NCBI GenBank assembly: GCA_947034895.1
Contig: OX344761.1
Location: 77,375,839 to 77,439,838 of the forward strand
DNA: 64,000 nucleotides
DNA from: Rhytidiadelphus loreus
Lineage: Eukaryota; Streptophyta; Bryopsida; Hypnales; Hylocomiaceae
Direction of reading: 5' to 3'
Part shown: in pieces, positions 13,011 to 25,299 of the stretch
Layout: every line of letters starts with the position of its first letter
Position numbering within the stretch: position 1 is the stretch's first letter
Program-made: the position numbers and the translations under genes
The notes under the pieces: model-generated
Database searches by the model: none
What the model was told of the DNA's origin: nothing
Seen by the model: the letters and a program-made list of their open reading frames with translations, nothing else

Positions 13011-13020
13011 CATTGTAATC

Positions 13021-13117
13021 CAGGGTTGCTAGCATGTGAGCCTGTGAGCGTGAGCCTGTGAGCCTATGAGCTGGAATTTTTTTTTTGAAAATAAATATTC
13101 AAGGACCTATGACCGTG
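13021..13117 (+). repeat. Left terminal inverted repeat of the large transposon
   Basis: Starts CAGGGTTGCTAGCATGTGAG, followed by four to five GTGAGC/ATGAGC words, an A/T tract, and AGGACCTATGACCGTGG at about 13101-13117. Its counterpart is the inverted sequence at 30168-30370. The regular subterminal words are candidate transposase-binding sites, as is typical of MULE termini; that role is inferred. Confidence 0.75.
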
Positions 13118-13530
13118 GTTTTAGTGAACTTTGATTTTTAGAATGTGTTAGTTAATTTTATAAAATAAAGGGCACTTACAAAGCATTGCAACATTTTGGC
13201 GGCAACAACCAACTGTGTTTATTTATAATTAATATCACATAAGCAAAAACTATGACGGGAGACAAATGAAGTCAATGAAGTAGCCATAAAACACACAAAT
13301 CCATTCATAATAAAAATCAACACATAATATAATAACTCACAGGATATATCAATCCAATGAGGTTAAGTTGCAGTAGACTCAGTCGCAGAATCCTCATTGG
13401 TAGAGGACTCTGAAGTCTCTCCACCCTCAGATGCACTAACATCTATGAAATCAAGAACATTCAAAGCATAATTAGGTCTATGTTTTTTTGGTTTAGAGCA
13501 ACCAAACTCTATAAAAGTTGATGCCAATTG

Positions 13531-16500
13531 CTATGTATAAATAGGCAAATCAAAAGTCTTGTCCGGACTCAGAAGAAGCCTTTGTTTTTGCCGTCTTGTA
13601 TTCGTCGACTTCAACCTCTGACGGCTATACAAACACATGAAAATGTATTAAAATGATTAAACATACAGAATTGCATACTTATATTAAATTGAAATGTACG
13701 AGAACTTACTTACAAGATTTGGTCTTCCGAGCAAACTTGTGAACTATGATGTTCATGGCATCTGGATCTTGAGATGTTGCAACCTCCACTGGCTGCTCTG
13801 TCGTTACTGTGACCGGAGTGGTCCTTCACATAGGTTTAAGGATGGTGTCAAAAATGTCTTTTTCTTCTTCTAAAGCGACTATGTGACGCCCTGTTCCACG
13901 GCAAGCCGTAATGGAGGAACCTATTACAAACAACACACCGTTCATTAACTACAGTAGTCAAAATATGAAATACAATTTCAATATAAAATCATATCATTGG
14001 AAACCTACCAGTTGCTACAGTACAGTCCAAAACCACATCGCCTTCAACGGTTGTCCCTTCTATAAGGAACTGGAAGAACCTTGCATCCTTCTCACGAGGT
14101 CCACACCACGGTACTTGTTTGTTCATCAACATCGTATCTTCCGTGGTATAGTTGATTAATGTGTCGTCACGATCAAGATCCACTTTAGCCTTTCTCATGG
14201 ATTGTGTTTGTTTGAAAGAAAAGTCAGATTTAGCTCCTCCACCAAGGGCTTTCACTAACAGGGTGATCCCGAACTTCATCGTCTGGCAGCATTGAAAACA
14301 AAAACATATCAAAGATGAATCATACAAATGACATGAAAAGTGAGAGTATAATAACTAATTAATTACAAAAACATACCGTGTTTGAAGGTTCTACTCCCGA
14401 AGTTAAGTGCATACGGTTTATTCCCAACCACTCCTTTTTCTTCGTAATCGCATACACTTCACAGAGCCCAGCAATGACTCCCTTAGCATGCGCGCTCCAT
14501 GAGTGAAAGACGACAACACACCCATCGTCTTGCAAATGCTTTTCTGCAAAAAGAAAAGCTTGTTGAATTGCCTCATACTCCTTGTCAGCGTTCCATTTTG
14601 GCACATCTGTTTTTGGAAATGACACCCCCGGTACTGGCAAATTCTCTTGGCAGTCAAAGAATATTATGTCCACTCCAGGCTGATGTGATACTTCACCACC
14701 ATCTTGGCGAACCTTCCCAGAAGACAACTGCAAACAATTTTTTTTTAAACAAATAACAATTAATACATGTTACTATCATACAAGCCCACGAAAATGAAGA
14801 AAAACAATATCAAAGATATTAGGGTTTAACCTTTTTCAAGAAGTCCATGACTTCCTTGTAGCATGTCATCCCTTCTTCATCTTCATTCTCCATGACATCA
14901 ATGATAGAGGCGTTCAATATCAACTCCTCAGAGTTCACATCGTCATCATCACCAATGACAATGACTTGCGTGCCTTGCGTTACCATTTCCTCAGTCAGCT
15001 CCGTCAAAACAGCCTTTCTCTTTACTCTGTTGCACGATCCAGATTCCATTTGAGAGCCCTGATCCACAGTTGAAGACACTGGAATTTGGTCACCACCTTC
15101 AATTTTCTTCTTGCCTTTGCCTTTTGTCTTCCCCTCCTTCTCTGCCTCCTTCTCCTTCTCCGCCAACTTCTCCAAACGCTCTGCTTCTTTCTTTTCTTTG
15201 TTTGCCCGAATTTCTTGTTCTTTTCCTTCCTTCTTCTTATCGGCTATTGTCCTCCGTGCAATGGCCCTCTTCTTCTGTGTGTCGTTGAGATCTGCAAACT
15301 CAGGAACCTCCAAATCAACAACACCAAGGCCATCAAATGACTTCCGAAGTCCCACCTCCATCGGATGAGTGAATGTCACTAGGCAATCCAGATACCAGCC
15401 TCCACCGCTCAGATTTGCAGTCGTGAAAGTCCGAAGTTGGGCGGCGGTAAACATACACTCTTGCGAACTCCGGTCCAGCCACGATGACAAGAACGCAGGA
15501 AGATCCTCTCGTGCTAAAGCATTTTTGGCTACAAGCTCAAGCTTCAAGTACCTGCCAATTGAACAAATATAGTTCAGTTTAAATCTTTTAAATATTTGCG
15601 GTTCATTATAATGTACGTTCAAACAACCCCAAAAATACTTAAACATTGGTAAATAATGCTTTGAATTAGAAACTAAGTAAAAGATGTACACCAATATTTA
15701 AATTTTAATATAAATTAAGAAAAAAATGAAATTCATAGTAGTACCAAAAGTAGAGGTACTGTAAGGTACACTCTAATGTTCCGTCCGGTATGACGGAAGT
15801 TTAGGGGATCCCTTGCAGTAACCCCAGTACTAAAAACATCAAATTAAAAAAAATTAAAATATTACCAATACTGGAGGTATTGCAAGATACACCGCAAACC
15901 TCTGTCGGGTCCGACGGAGGTTTGGAGTGTACCTTACACTACCCCCACTTCTGGTAATATCAAATGAAAATATGTTTCTTCTTCATATTACCAATAGTGA
16001 GGGTACTGCAAGGTACCACGATAACCTCCATCGGGTCCGACGGAGGTCTTCAGTGTACCTCACGCTACCTCCACTTCTAGAAATATAAAATAAAAAAATG
16101 TTTATTCTTCATATTACCAAGACTGGGGGTAATGCAAGAACCCCTGAAAACCTCTGTCGGGTCCGACGGAGGTTTCAAGTGTACCTTACTCTACCCCCAC
16201 TTTTGGTAATATCAAATATAAATATATTTTTTCTAGATATTACCAATAGTGGGGGTACTGTAAGGTACCACGATAACCTCTGTCGGATCCGACAGAGGTT
16301 CACGAGGTAACTTGCATTACCTCCACTATTGGTAATATCAAAAATTATTTTATTCATTTTTTTGATATTATCAATACTGGAGGTACTATAAGGGTAGTCT
16401 CCGTAACTCCAGTTTTTTTTCTTTCAAGAATTATCTAATACATTGTTATGTACTTTCATCGCCACATATCTAATAACACACTTTCAAATTCAACATGAGC

Positions 16501-18564
16501 ATACCTAATAACAAATATACCTCTAACAACTTTGGAATTTTCGTGGTCTTTGCAACTCATTTAATGTTTAAAGTAAAAATTAAAAAGATTCTTAAACATA
16601 CCGAAAAAGAACTCTTCGCACAGCTTGCACTGATCCTTCGGAAGTTGAGAAGCAGTCTGATTTCTTAAAAGAATTTCCCCCCTTCAAATATGGTCCAAAA
16701 CCTTGGTCCCAGAGTCTTCTTCTCCAGACCTCTATGTATTGTGCTAGTGAGTCCGGTTCAAGCGGGACCTCCATGTCAATTTTGAGATTGTCCTTGCTAA
16801 CCACATTGTCAAAATATTCTTGAGCACCTTCTTCAATCTGTAGAAGTAAAACATTTCTTCATGTTCACATTGTAGACATACTAGAAAATTAATTCAAATT
16901 CATTAAGCCATCCGTTGTTTTAAGAACATAAGAGCAGTATGAGCATTGAGCATTGTATCCGCAAGAAACTTACCCCGGACCACCACACGCACTTGTGGAG
17001 GAAAGGCAACAATTTTTCTTCCGAAACAGGACATGCAGGAAATTTGCGAGCCTCTCGTGATGGCATTGAGGAGTTCCACCATTTCATATACTTCAACTTC
17101 TGGGTGGGTGATGTATTGTAGGTTGCAATCATTTGAAGCTTCTCAAGTGTCATCTCTTGGACCTCGTTCAAGGTCCAGTGCTTTTCAACCTACAAAATTA
17201 CATTGGAATAATTAAAACTCATGTATACTTCATTGACAAAACTAAAATAGACTTTTTCATTCAGTAAAAATATATACCTCTTGTAGGAATTCCGGACCAA
17301 GTGCCGGATTTGCCACTGCAAGTAACTTTCCCATCTTTGCGTACAACTTTGTAGACTTCTCTTTCGCACCAACCCTCATGGCATTTGCGATTCCCTGGTC
17401 ACTTTTGTCCTCAAAAGAAGTGACTTCATTGTACTTCCTTGCAGCACTATCTGCTGCCTTTGAGATTTCTTGCTGCAATATTCAAAGTCCGTTATCATTT
17501 TTTATCTTACAAAGAAATCAAACACACTTATAAATTTTTGGTAATACCCAAAATCAAAACAAGACAAAGTAGAGAAGAAGTCCTCACCCTAAAATTGAAC
17601 GCCATGAAAACATCCATAGGCATAGAGTACCAAGTCTTCCTCACAATTGGAACTGCACAGCGTTTCCTTTCTGAGGGTCTTAGCATCTCAAGGAATTTCT
17701 CCAATGGAAGAAGCCCATATTTCTGAACGCGGTATAGTGTGTGCACCAGATTGGTCTTCACGTGAGAGTCCTCTGTTGACCTGGAATGATACAGTAGTTT
17801 TCATAAAATAAGAATTCTATACAATATGGAACACTGAAACTTAAAATTATGGAAAAACAATAAATCAATCATATGAAATGTTATAGAAAAACTCACTTGT
17901 TAATGTCATGCATCACTTGTATGACTAACTCGATTCTACCTTTTGTTTCGAGAATGATGCAGTCTACAGAAATGTGCCAATTAGGGTCTGCTGGATAACG
18001 CCTTGTAATATGACTCATCCATGCTATACGACGGTGATTTCCGTCACAAACGAAGAACTTCAAGTTCTTCATAAATTTGAGCTCTGGCTTCGACTCCACA
18101 AACTTAGTGAAATCATCATTTGCTTGCTTCCACCACGGATCCCAACGGTTCATCTCATCCACAGTGAAGTCCGAGCTCTCTCCAACCTCATTCGTTGTAG
18201 ACACGTAGAACACTGCCGCACCCTCACGGTAACCGTGAACAAACTCCTGTTCAAGTTCCAACAAGTCAGAGGATAGAGTTGGCCTCACCATAGGCATGGG
18301 CACAAGTCTACAAAGCGGAATTCGCAGTCTTGAGTGCTTCTCCGGCTTCATTCTTAAAGTGGCAATTGTGGCTACAGAGTCCACCTTCTACAACCGCCGT
18401 AGCTCATCCTCAAGCAATTCTTTCTCCTCTTCAGCATCATCAATGTCCTCAACTTGAAAATCTGTTTCTACTTCACCCCCAATCTCTGGTTGCTCGGTAT
18501 CATCGGTTCAGGGGGGTTCCAAGTTATGTTCATTTTGGGTCAAATTTATCGGAGACTCCTCAAT
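13531..18564 (-). CDS. ParB-like / permuted DNA methyltransferase-like fusion, transposon cargo, with three in-frame stops
   Basis: Ten exons (transcript order) 18564-17897, 17780-17588, 17472-17278, 17189-16974, 16837-16602, 15551-14831, 14727-14377, 14282-14009, 13920-13710, 13624-13531 total 3159 nt = 1053 codons with perfect phase. Residues about 170-185 read KFFVCDGNHRRIAWM, like the ParB/sulfiredoxin-fold GxHR motif. Residues 503-743 include a long Lys/Glu-rich coiled-coil-like stretch. Residues about 765-775 (VDIIFFDCQENLPVPG) sit where motif IV (DPPY) is expected, followed by a GCVVVF strand; VVLDCTVATG plus SSITACRGTGRHIVALEEE resembles motif I. IV-before-I order fits class-beta N6/N4 DNA methyltransferases. 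DCQE replaces DPPY, so catalysis is doubtful. Stops: TGA 18508-18510, TAG 18388-18390, TGA 13826-13828. The donor at 14830 (GTTAAA) is weak. The first coding exon and start codon upstream of 18564 were not found. Confidence 0.7.
15738..16420 (-). repeat. Tandem array of 102-bp hairpins, 126-bp period, in an intron
   Basis: Near-palindromes at 15738-15839, 15859-15960, 15985-16086, 16111-16212 and 16237-16338, each 102 bp, then a copy that has lost its centre at about 16363-16420. From the second copy on, starts are exactly 126 bp apart (102 bp hairpin + about 24 bp AT-rich spacer). Outer arms read ATATTACCAATA...GGTAATAT, and the centre is CCTCTGTCGGGTCCGACGG. The whole array lies in the 1050-bp intron between exons 15551-14831 and 16837-16602 of the methyltransferase-like gene. 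Stem changes are matched across arms between copies. Confidence 0.9.
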
Positions 18565-18663
18565 CTGCAAATTCAAACGGAATCTTAGAATATTGCACAA
18601 CTATAAAATGACTATTATTATATGGCAATGTTGAAGTATGATCATGGCAAATATACAAATCGC

Positions 18664-18669
18664 TTTATT
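18664..18669 (-). terminator. Candidate poly(A) signal of the acidic-protein gene
   Basis: AATAAA on the minus strand about 130 nt after the stop codon at 18799, before the first recognised exon of the methyltransferase-like gene. It supports treating the two minus-strand genes as separate units. Confidence 0.4.
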
Positions 18670-18798
18670 CAACAGCAAATGTGGGAAACAATACAAGCAA
18701 GCATCATATATATTTCATTATGAATATTACATGAGACTTAGACATAAATTGCCAACAAAAGTACAATGAATATCTTGCTTTAAAGTTTTTATTTACAT

Positions 18799-21700
18799 TT
18801 AGTCAATGTAAACAATTCCCTCTAAGTCCTCACATTGGTGGATGAATACCAACTCGTGAGTCAGTAATGGTACAAGACAACTGCATTTGCAAGATTTTGG
18901 ACCCCAAGGACTTGTCACTGAGTCTGACGACATAGAGTCTGAGTTGCACTGTGACTTTGAGCTGTACTCTGTTTCTGAGCTTTCATCCGAAAAAACTGGC
19001 ATTCTACGTTTGACTCTTCTTGAATTACTAACATGACTGTGTATGGGCACCTCCAAACGATCTGCGGCTCGATCGCACGCATCCATAATATCTCCAAAAC
19101 TTACTACATCCATCTCTTCTGGTGCTTGAGAGTCAATGTACACATCCAAGATCACGGGTCTTGGAGTCTGAGAAACCAACTCATCCGTCACTTGAACCAC
19201 CTCAAATGGAACTGGAACCATTGACGAAGAAGCTTCGTGTGTGTGAGAATTTATCAATTCCATCTACAAATAACAAGAAGTTCACGTTATCTTTTAAGAT
19301 CATAAGTCCTACTAAAAAAATTTTGAAAAAAAACATTTTGTTTTCAAAAAGAGGCCTTGTTAGTGAGAAGGAAGGGACATCATCTTAGTCTTTGAATTGC
19401 ATGAGATACAAATTTTTTAGCAAGAAGAAATGAACGTGCCTTAATATATAATAAATTTTCTCAAATTCATCATTTCTATCAAAGACAATGATAAGTGTTT
19501 ATAAATATCAATCCTAAACATAAATACTCCTTGTCAAGCATGTAAGATGATGTGTGGTTCTAAATGTAATAAATGAAATCATATGCTTAATTTAATTCTG
19601 GTAGGATGGGTACCTCCGTTGAATTTTGAACCGGTGCAACCATAGGTATTTCATCCATGGCATAGAATCTCGCATCATCTCTACTTCGGGAGCGAGTATT
19701 TCTTTTGTTTCTCAAACTTGATTGCCATTGCAAGTCCTGCAGCTGTAGAGAAAAAAAAATGCCTTCATAAGAGAATAAAAATGTGATAAAAAATCTTTGT
19801 CACCATTGAAATACCTCATTTCATTTTTCAAGAAAATATTAGTATTTCCTTCAAATCCCATATCATAGGTAGCGGGAGGTCCCCCCCAAACCCCTGTCGG
19901 GTCCGAAGGGACTTCATGGCATAACAAGTGTCACCCCAGGTATCGGTTTTTAACAAAGGATTAGTTTTTTCTTACCCCTGTGTGGTTAAATATTCTCAAT
20001 CTCCAGTAATAAATATTTGGCAATATTTTCAACAATTATTGAAGAACTATTCTCCAAGTGCGCAAGACTGTAGTACTCTGGGCTCTAACTAAGAGTTCCA
20101 GGACGATTTGCATTGGAAGTAAAGCACTGTAAATTATTTAATTGTAAATTCAAAAAATCAATAATATTTTTTCTAAGTATTCATACTACTAGATTCTTCA
20201 GGCCAAATACGTATCTTTTACGAAATACATTACATGCGCCACAGCCCTGTTCATAGAGCAAAATCATTCACTTGTCACTCCTCACTGAAGCACATCTTTC
20301 CTCTGCAGGATCGATGACTTCGCGGCTTGAGAATATCGAAAAATTCTAACATTGACAACATAAGCAGAGAAATTGACATTGGTTAAGGGTGAAATGGCAT
20401 GAAATCAGGTCATTCATTTTTTAGTAAAACCAATATCAAGGGTACTGAACGGTTCCCACAAAACCCATGTCGGGGCCGACAGGGCTTTGGGTCACAGCAG
20501 CCGCCACCCTTGATTTCGGTTTCCCGAGAAGTCATCACTAAGAATTCCGCCGAGTTGTCTTCCGAGAAATTGCGCGGTGACGGATGCGATACTAGCTGAC
20601 GTACACATCTGCAATTCAATTTTCGGTGAACATCTTCTGATTCTCTCCAGTCCAAGTCGGCAGGGTCTGATGTCGAAAACGACAAAGCTGTTCTGATGCT
20701 AAATGGCAAAGCTAAAATTTGCGGAGTCCCTGTCTAACAAGCATCCATTTCGGAATTTCGAAAAGGCAGGGCGTATCAGGCTTGCTATCCTCAGAAGAAA
20801 TCCAAAGATTCCACTTCAGAATCTGAAATCTGGGGTAGCAGCCGGTACATCCTGGAACCCCGTCGGGTCCGAATGGCATTGGAGGCGGAGCGGGCGCCAC
20901 CCCCGATTTCGGTTCTCAATGCCGTCATAACTGGATGTACAAGATAAGTTCACATCTAGATAGTGAAAATTTAGATGAAGATACTGAATATGAGTATTGA
21001 CACATCTAGATATTGAATACGAGTATTGACCCCTCATCTGATGACAAACTGTCCAGGTCGGCAGGGTCAGATACCGAAAACGATAAAACAGTTTTCAATC
21101 AAAATATCTAAGCTGAAATTTGAGGATCGCTGTCTAGCAAGCATCCACTTCCAAATTTCGAAAGGGCAGTAAGACAGGGACTAACAGGCTTGCTCCCTCT
21201 AATGAAATCTCAAAATTTTATATCAAAAACCGAAATCAAGGGTAGCGGCCAGACCTCCTGGATCCCTGTCGGGTCCGACTGGCATTCGAGGCGATGCTGG
21301 CGCCACCCGCGATTTCGGTTCTCAGTGCCATCTGGATTGGCTCTTTAGAATAAGTTCACATGCAGGTAGTGAATATGAAGATTAAGTTTCGACAAGAGGG
21401 TTTGTTGAGGTATTCATATTTCAATCTAATTATACTATTCGACTAATTTTTGAAATTTCAGTCACTAGTATGGCCAGCCTACATCAAGAAAACCAAATTT
21501 AGCATTACTGTTTTGATCCTTCTCGTATTTGCAGTTTCAATCTGGGCAAGCTTCACCGGCTGAATCTTTCATTTCGAACTATCAGCCTTGGCTTTAGACA
21601 GAGTTACCGACCTCTGAGGCACGTCATTCTTATAGAATTAAAAAAAAATATACGGACCTGAGACTATCAGGCTGCATTCCGAGTGAATAGATCAAGATAA

Positions 21701-24700
21701 GTATCGTCGTCTTCATCTGTATTTTTTTCCAGCACATGAAAAGAGCCTAAGTAGAAACAATATGTAAATCTAGATTAATGTTAATTGTCATCGCAAATAA
21801 ATATGGAAGCGGAACAGTCACTGACGAGAAACAAGAAGAATAAAGCTTGGCAGATTGAAAACGTAAGATGAAAATTTCTTTGGATATTGGATTCTACAAT
21901 CTGAGATGCACATGCGTCTTGATTATCGCAGGAACCTATCTCTATATGTGGAGTTGCCTTCACTTTCATGTAATAAAAAATGACAAAGAATGTAGACGAA
22001 CTGAACACAACAGTCGACATGAACAAACATCTATGCCCCGGCGAGAAAATCGACTGCAATTATTTCCGACGCCAAGCATGCAAGTCAGTCTTCACAGGAA
22101 GAATATAATCCACTGAATCCCTCTTGCTTTGAATTAGTAATGAAGAACTTCATAGTACTTTGACAGTTCCCCTAAACTTCTAAGAGATTTCAAGATGCGC
22201 TGAAAGAGTGGATTCAGAAAAAAAAAAAAAAACGGAAAATAACGAGCACATCTACACTGCAGAAATTGGAAAAAACGGGAGAAGCTTAAAAATTACCTCG
22301 TCACCACTTGTTTCTTCAGCATCCTGTTCGCCAGAGCCCTTGGTATTCACCGGACCTGCAACGTCGTCGCCCCTACGGCTCCTCATGCTTCTCATGTTCT
22401 CCGGCCTGGGTTGCCGCTGCAATTCAAAAAAATTCTGTAAGCAAATAATGGGATTGTCCAAGCCGAAAGGGATATATGTAACATGCTGTCACGACGATAA
22501 AGTTCGTCGAGGTGACCAATAAGGATGCATTGTAATCAGGTTCAGATTTTCCGATGAATCGGGCGGTGTGACCTCCGGGACCACTTCGACGGTGATGGCT
22601 GTGGAGACTGCAGTTACTAAAAAAAAGCTGAGCAAGACTGAACATACGGGCGGCAACTTCTAATTAGCAATGGCCACCGAGCTCGTCATTGATTGTTGCA
22701 GGTGGGTGGAGGAAAGTTGCGGCTGCATGCACAAAAGTATTTTATTGAGGGCAGGAATAAAGTGTACGTAGTTAGATATTTCAGTTTTAGAATTATTTGA
22801 AGCTATTTTTGAATGGATTCATTCTCCGAGATTCTGCAGTGCATATGGGAAAGGATCTTGTGGAAAATAAAATTTCCTATTAATATTGATGTGTATGCCA
22901 TTAAATGTAGGAAGTTATTAGCATGGCGCTATCTAAGTGTGTCATTAGATACTAGAATTTCAGTTGTCATTTTTAGCTAATTAGTTAGAATGTAGCTCAA
23001 ATTTATATATGTAAATAGTGATCACAAATGTCAATACTAGAAGAATTTAAGTCTTTTCCTGGTAGGCTTTAATGCTTCATGCTGATTGTTCATGAGGATA
23101 TGTCAAAAAATTATTTTAAAGAATTGTTGCTATTCATTCTATTTTGACATAGAAATCATGTATAAACATTCCTATATGATTGAATCAAGGATTTACATAG
23201 TTTAATACAAATGCATAATCTATGTTACCTCGGTGTCCTAAGAATAGATGACTTGTTTAAACTAAAAAGAATTGTCTACCATTGAATACTCTCTAGCATT
23301 TTCTCAAGATTCATTATTTTATAAAAAAAAATGAATAGGTCAGACCAAAGAGGTATTGGTTTTTGTAGAATTACATGTATGTGAATTAAAAGGTGAAAAA
23401 GAAAATGCGTTTCTTTATGAACTACATTTGTCTAATATATATAGACAAAAATTGGAAGTGACTTTGACATTTATTTCTTGTCTTAAAAGTATAGAGTATA
23501 CTTGTCCTATTTAAAGTAGTACGGATTTTCTATGCTTTTATATTTACAATTACAATCTCATTTACACTAAATCGTTTATACTATTTTGCATAATTTGTTG
23601 AGGATCCAAGAGAATCTAAGGATATATAGACTACAATATTACTTTACGTACCTCCTATTTTGACTTTAATAAAAAATAAATTTTAATCTTCATCTACAAG
23701 TTAATTGAATTGATATCATGAACTACACAAAGTTTTGTTGAAAATAATGAATAGTTATAAAAAAAAATCCTTGAGTGTCCACCACTTTTGAAAATTCCAA
23801 ATGTATTCAAAATAAAATCTATATACGAAGAATATACCACAAAATTATGATGTTGCAAACATAACGAATTAAAAACCTCAGCAGGCAATGATTCGAATGA
23901 ATGGCTAATGAACTTGGTAAAACCCTAGAACTCACCATCGTAGACCACATCATGATATTGGTTATTCTTCAAAGGCTATATTTGTTTCACTCTAGACTAT
24001 TTATATTCTAAGTTGGGTTAAGTATAAGGACATTAGAATAAAACCTTAAAAATAGAGGCACATCATACACAGTCATTGCTTGCTAACAAATGCTTGTTTG
24101 AAATGTAAAGCAATGTAGAGTATGAAGACTTTCTACAAGTCATACGCATTCTATTTTAAAAGTTCAAGTCATTATCATGTACATACTTAGATGTATAATT
24201 TTTATGCATGCACACTTCTGAACTAAAACATGGTATACTCTTTACCATCCATAGTCATACAGTACAACGATAGTGAATGCAAGTCGATCAATGGTCTTCT
24301 GTCTAACATCCGCAGGCATAGAGTATGATTTTAATGAATGAAATAAGGTATAAGCAAAATAATGACATGAGAAATGCTTACATCGACAACGCGGTCTCCT
24401 CTTGAGAAACTAGGGACAGTTGTGTCATCGTCGGACATTTCTTGCAAAGGATCGGAGTTCTGATGTACAACATTTTCTTCCACGCCACTCCCTCCTTCTC
24501 CAAAGCGCAGGACTTTGCGGAGGTCACCGACTGTTGACTGACTTGATCTAGACACAACTCTCTTTGGGCGATTCATTCTAGACCTTGTGAGCGCCTTCTG
24601 AGATGAAAAATACAAAGAAATACGCCTCTTGCGCTTCTTCCGTTGCTCTGGATAGACAACTACAATGCTATCACTGTGTACTTGCATAAGGACGTCCACA

Positions 24701-24723
24701 AAATCATGTAACCTCTCACTCAC
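18799..24723 (-). CDS. Spliced acidic/RS-rich protein of unknown function, transposon cargo
   Basis: Four coding-looking exons join in phase 0 throughout: 24723(or further upstream)-24382, 22416-22297, 19742-19614, 19263-18799, with GT/AG borders. The first exon has a basic patch (PEQRKKRKRRISL), then a Ser-rich, acidic part. The two middle exons are alike, each carrying an Arg/Ser-rich block followed by acidic residues (MRSMRSRRGDD; NTRSRSRDDARF). The last exon is acidic and Ser-rich with a closing Cys-containing KSCKCSCLVPL. No known domain. The first ATG in the open frame gives a start near 24690, but an upstream exon at about 24928-24793 (GRRMSEFNESDF) may belong to it with a frame break between. 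Position beside a transposase suggests an accessory transposon protein; its function is not known. Confidence 0.5.
19851..19949 (-). repeat. Intronic hairpin element, diverged copy
   Basis: Centre CCCCTGTCGGGTCCGAAGGG at about 19891-19910 is flanked by poorly matching arms (GATACCT type on the right). It is recognised by the shared core and lies in the intron between exons 22416-22297 and 19742-19614. Arm pairing is weaker than in the 15.7-16.4 kb array. Confidence 0.6.
20426..20522 (-). repeat. Intronic hairpin element
   Basis: 97-bp near-palindrome. Ends are AAAACCAATATCAAGGGT and ACCCTTGATTTCGGTTT, with centre CCATGTCGGGGCCGACAGGG. Same family and same intron as the copies at 19851, 20819 and 21225. 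Confidence 0.8.
20651..21380. repeat. Direct duplication of about 400 bp carrying two hairpins
   Basis: The segment starting near 20653 (AAGTCGGCAGGGTCTGAT) is repeated from near 21055 (AGGTCGGCAGGGTCAGAT). Each has one hairpin (20819-20917 and 21225-21320; centres CCCCGTCGGGTCCGAATGG and CCCTGTCGGGTCCGACTGG) and ends near ATAAGTTCACAT. Copies are clearly diverged. They lie in the large intron of the acidic-protein gene, so hairpin number here grew by segmental duplication. Confidence 0.75.
22417..24381 (-). other. Large intron, no further exon recognised
   Basis: Very AT-rich sequence between the first and second recognised exons of the acidic-protein gene. No hairpin of the TCGGGTCCGA family and no convincing exon was found. 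Confidence 0.45.
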
Positions 24724-24929
24724 TAGAATCGGACTGATGTTCTTTCAAACAAGCATTGGAAAGAGTCTTGTAAGGAGAAACGGACGGTACTTATGCTGAA
24801 AGACGTTGCAGTTAAGCCGCTTTTGAAGTCACTTTCATTGAATTCTGACATGCGCCGCCCAATGAATTTGAAATTCTTTGCAGTTGCCTTTTTATTCAAA
24901 GGGCCGTCAAAAACTCTGACGACCCACCT

Positions 24930-25299
24930 GCAAATCTAAATATTACCTAGACAGTTGCCTACAATACTAATATAGAAAACCCAGCTGTGAGCATCTCAGA
25001 AATAAAGCTACTATTTAATAATGAAGTAAGTATGCATTGTAAAGATCCTTGTCAGAGCCGCCTAAACGCATTAAATGTTGGACTAAATAAAAAAGTGGGT
25101 TCGGCAAAATCATGGCGGCTTTGGAAGTGGGCCACCTAATGACATAAATATTTTCTACCCCAATGTTTCTAGATAATTTTTTATGCGCTACTTCTGGTAA
25201 AATATTCACACATAATATAATGCCTCACTCTCTTCAGCCGCTCATATCTACAGTCTAAGTATTGGTTAGTTAAGGTTCTTCCAGTTTTGTTGCGGCATC
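24930..25299. promoter_or_regulatory. Presumed divergent promoter region of the transposon
   Basis: Minus-strand genes run left from about 24.9 kb and plus-strand frames run right from 25300, so the space between should hold both promoters. Several TAATAT/TATTTAATAA sequences are present but no specific TATA box could be chosen. A 64-codon minus-strand frame at 25015-25209 overlaps the region and may be an upstream exon or chance. Confidence 0.35.

Noticed and set aside
15070..15368. Overlapping plus-strand frames rich in Leu/Ser/Pro
   Set aside because: They are antisense shadows of the Lys/Glu-rich coiled-coil segment of the minus-strand methyltransferase-like gene.
16020..16045. Hairpin cores as transcription terminators
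   Set aside because: Intrinsic terminators of this kind are bacterial. These lie within introns of spliced genes.
15738..16420. CRISPR-like array
   Set aside because: Repeats are nearly whole-unit palindromes with short AT-rich spacers that are themselves similar. The context is an intron of a eukaryotic transposon gene.
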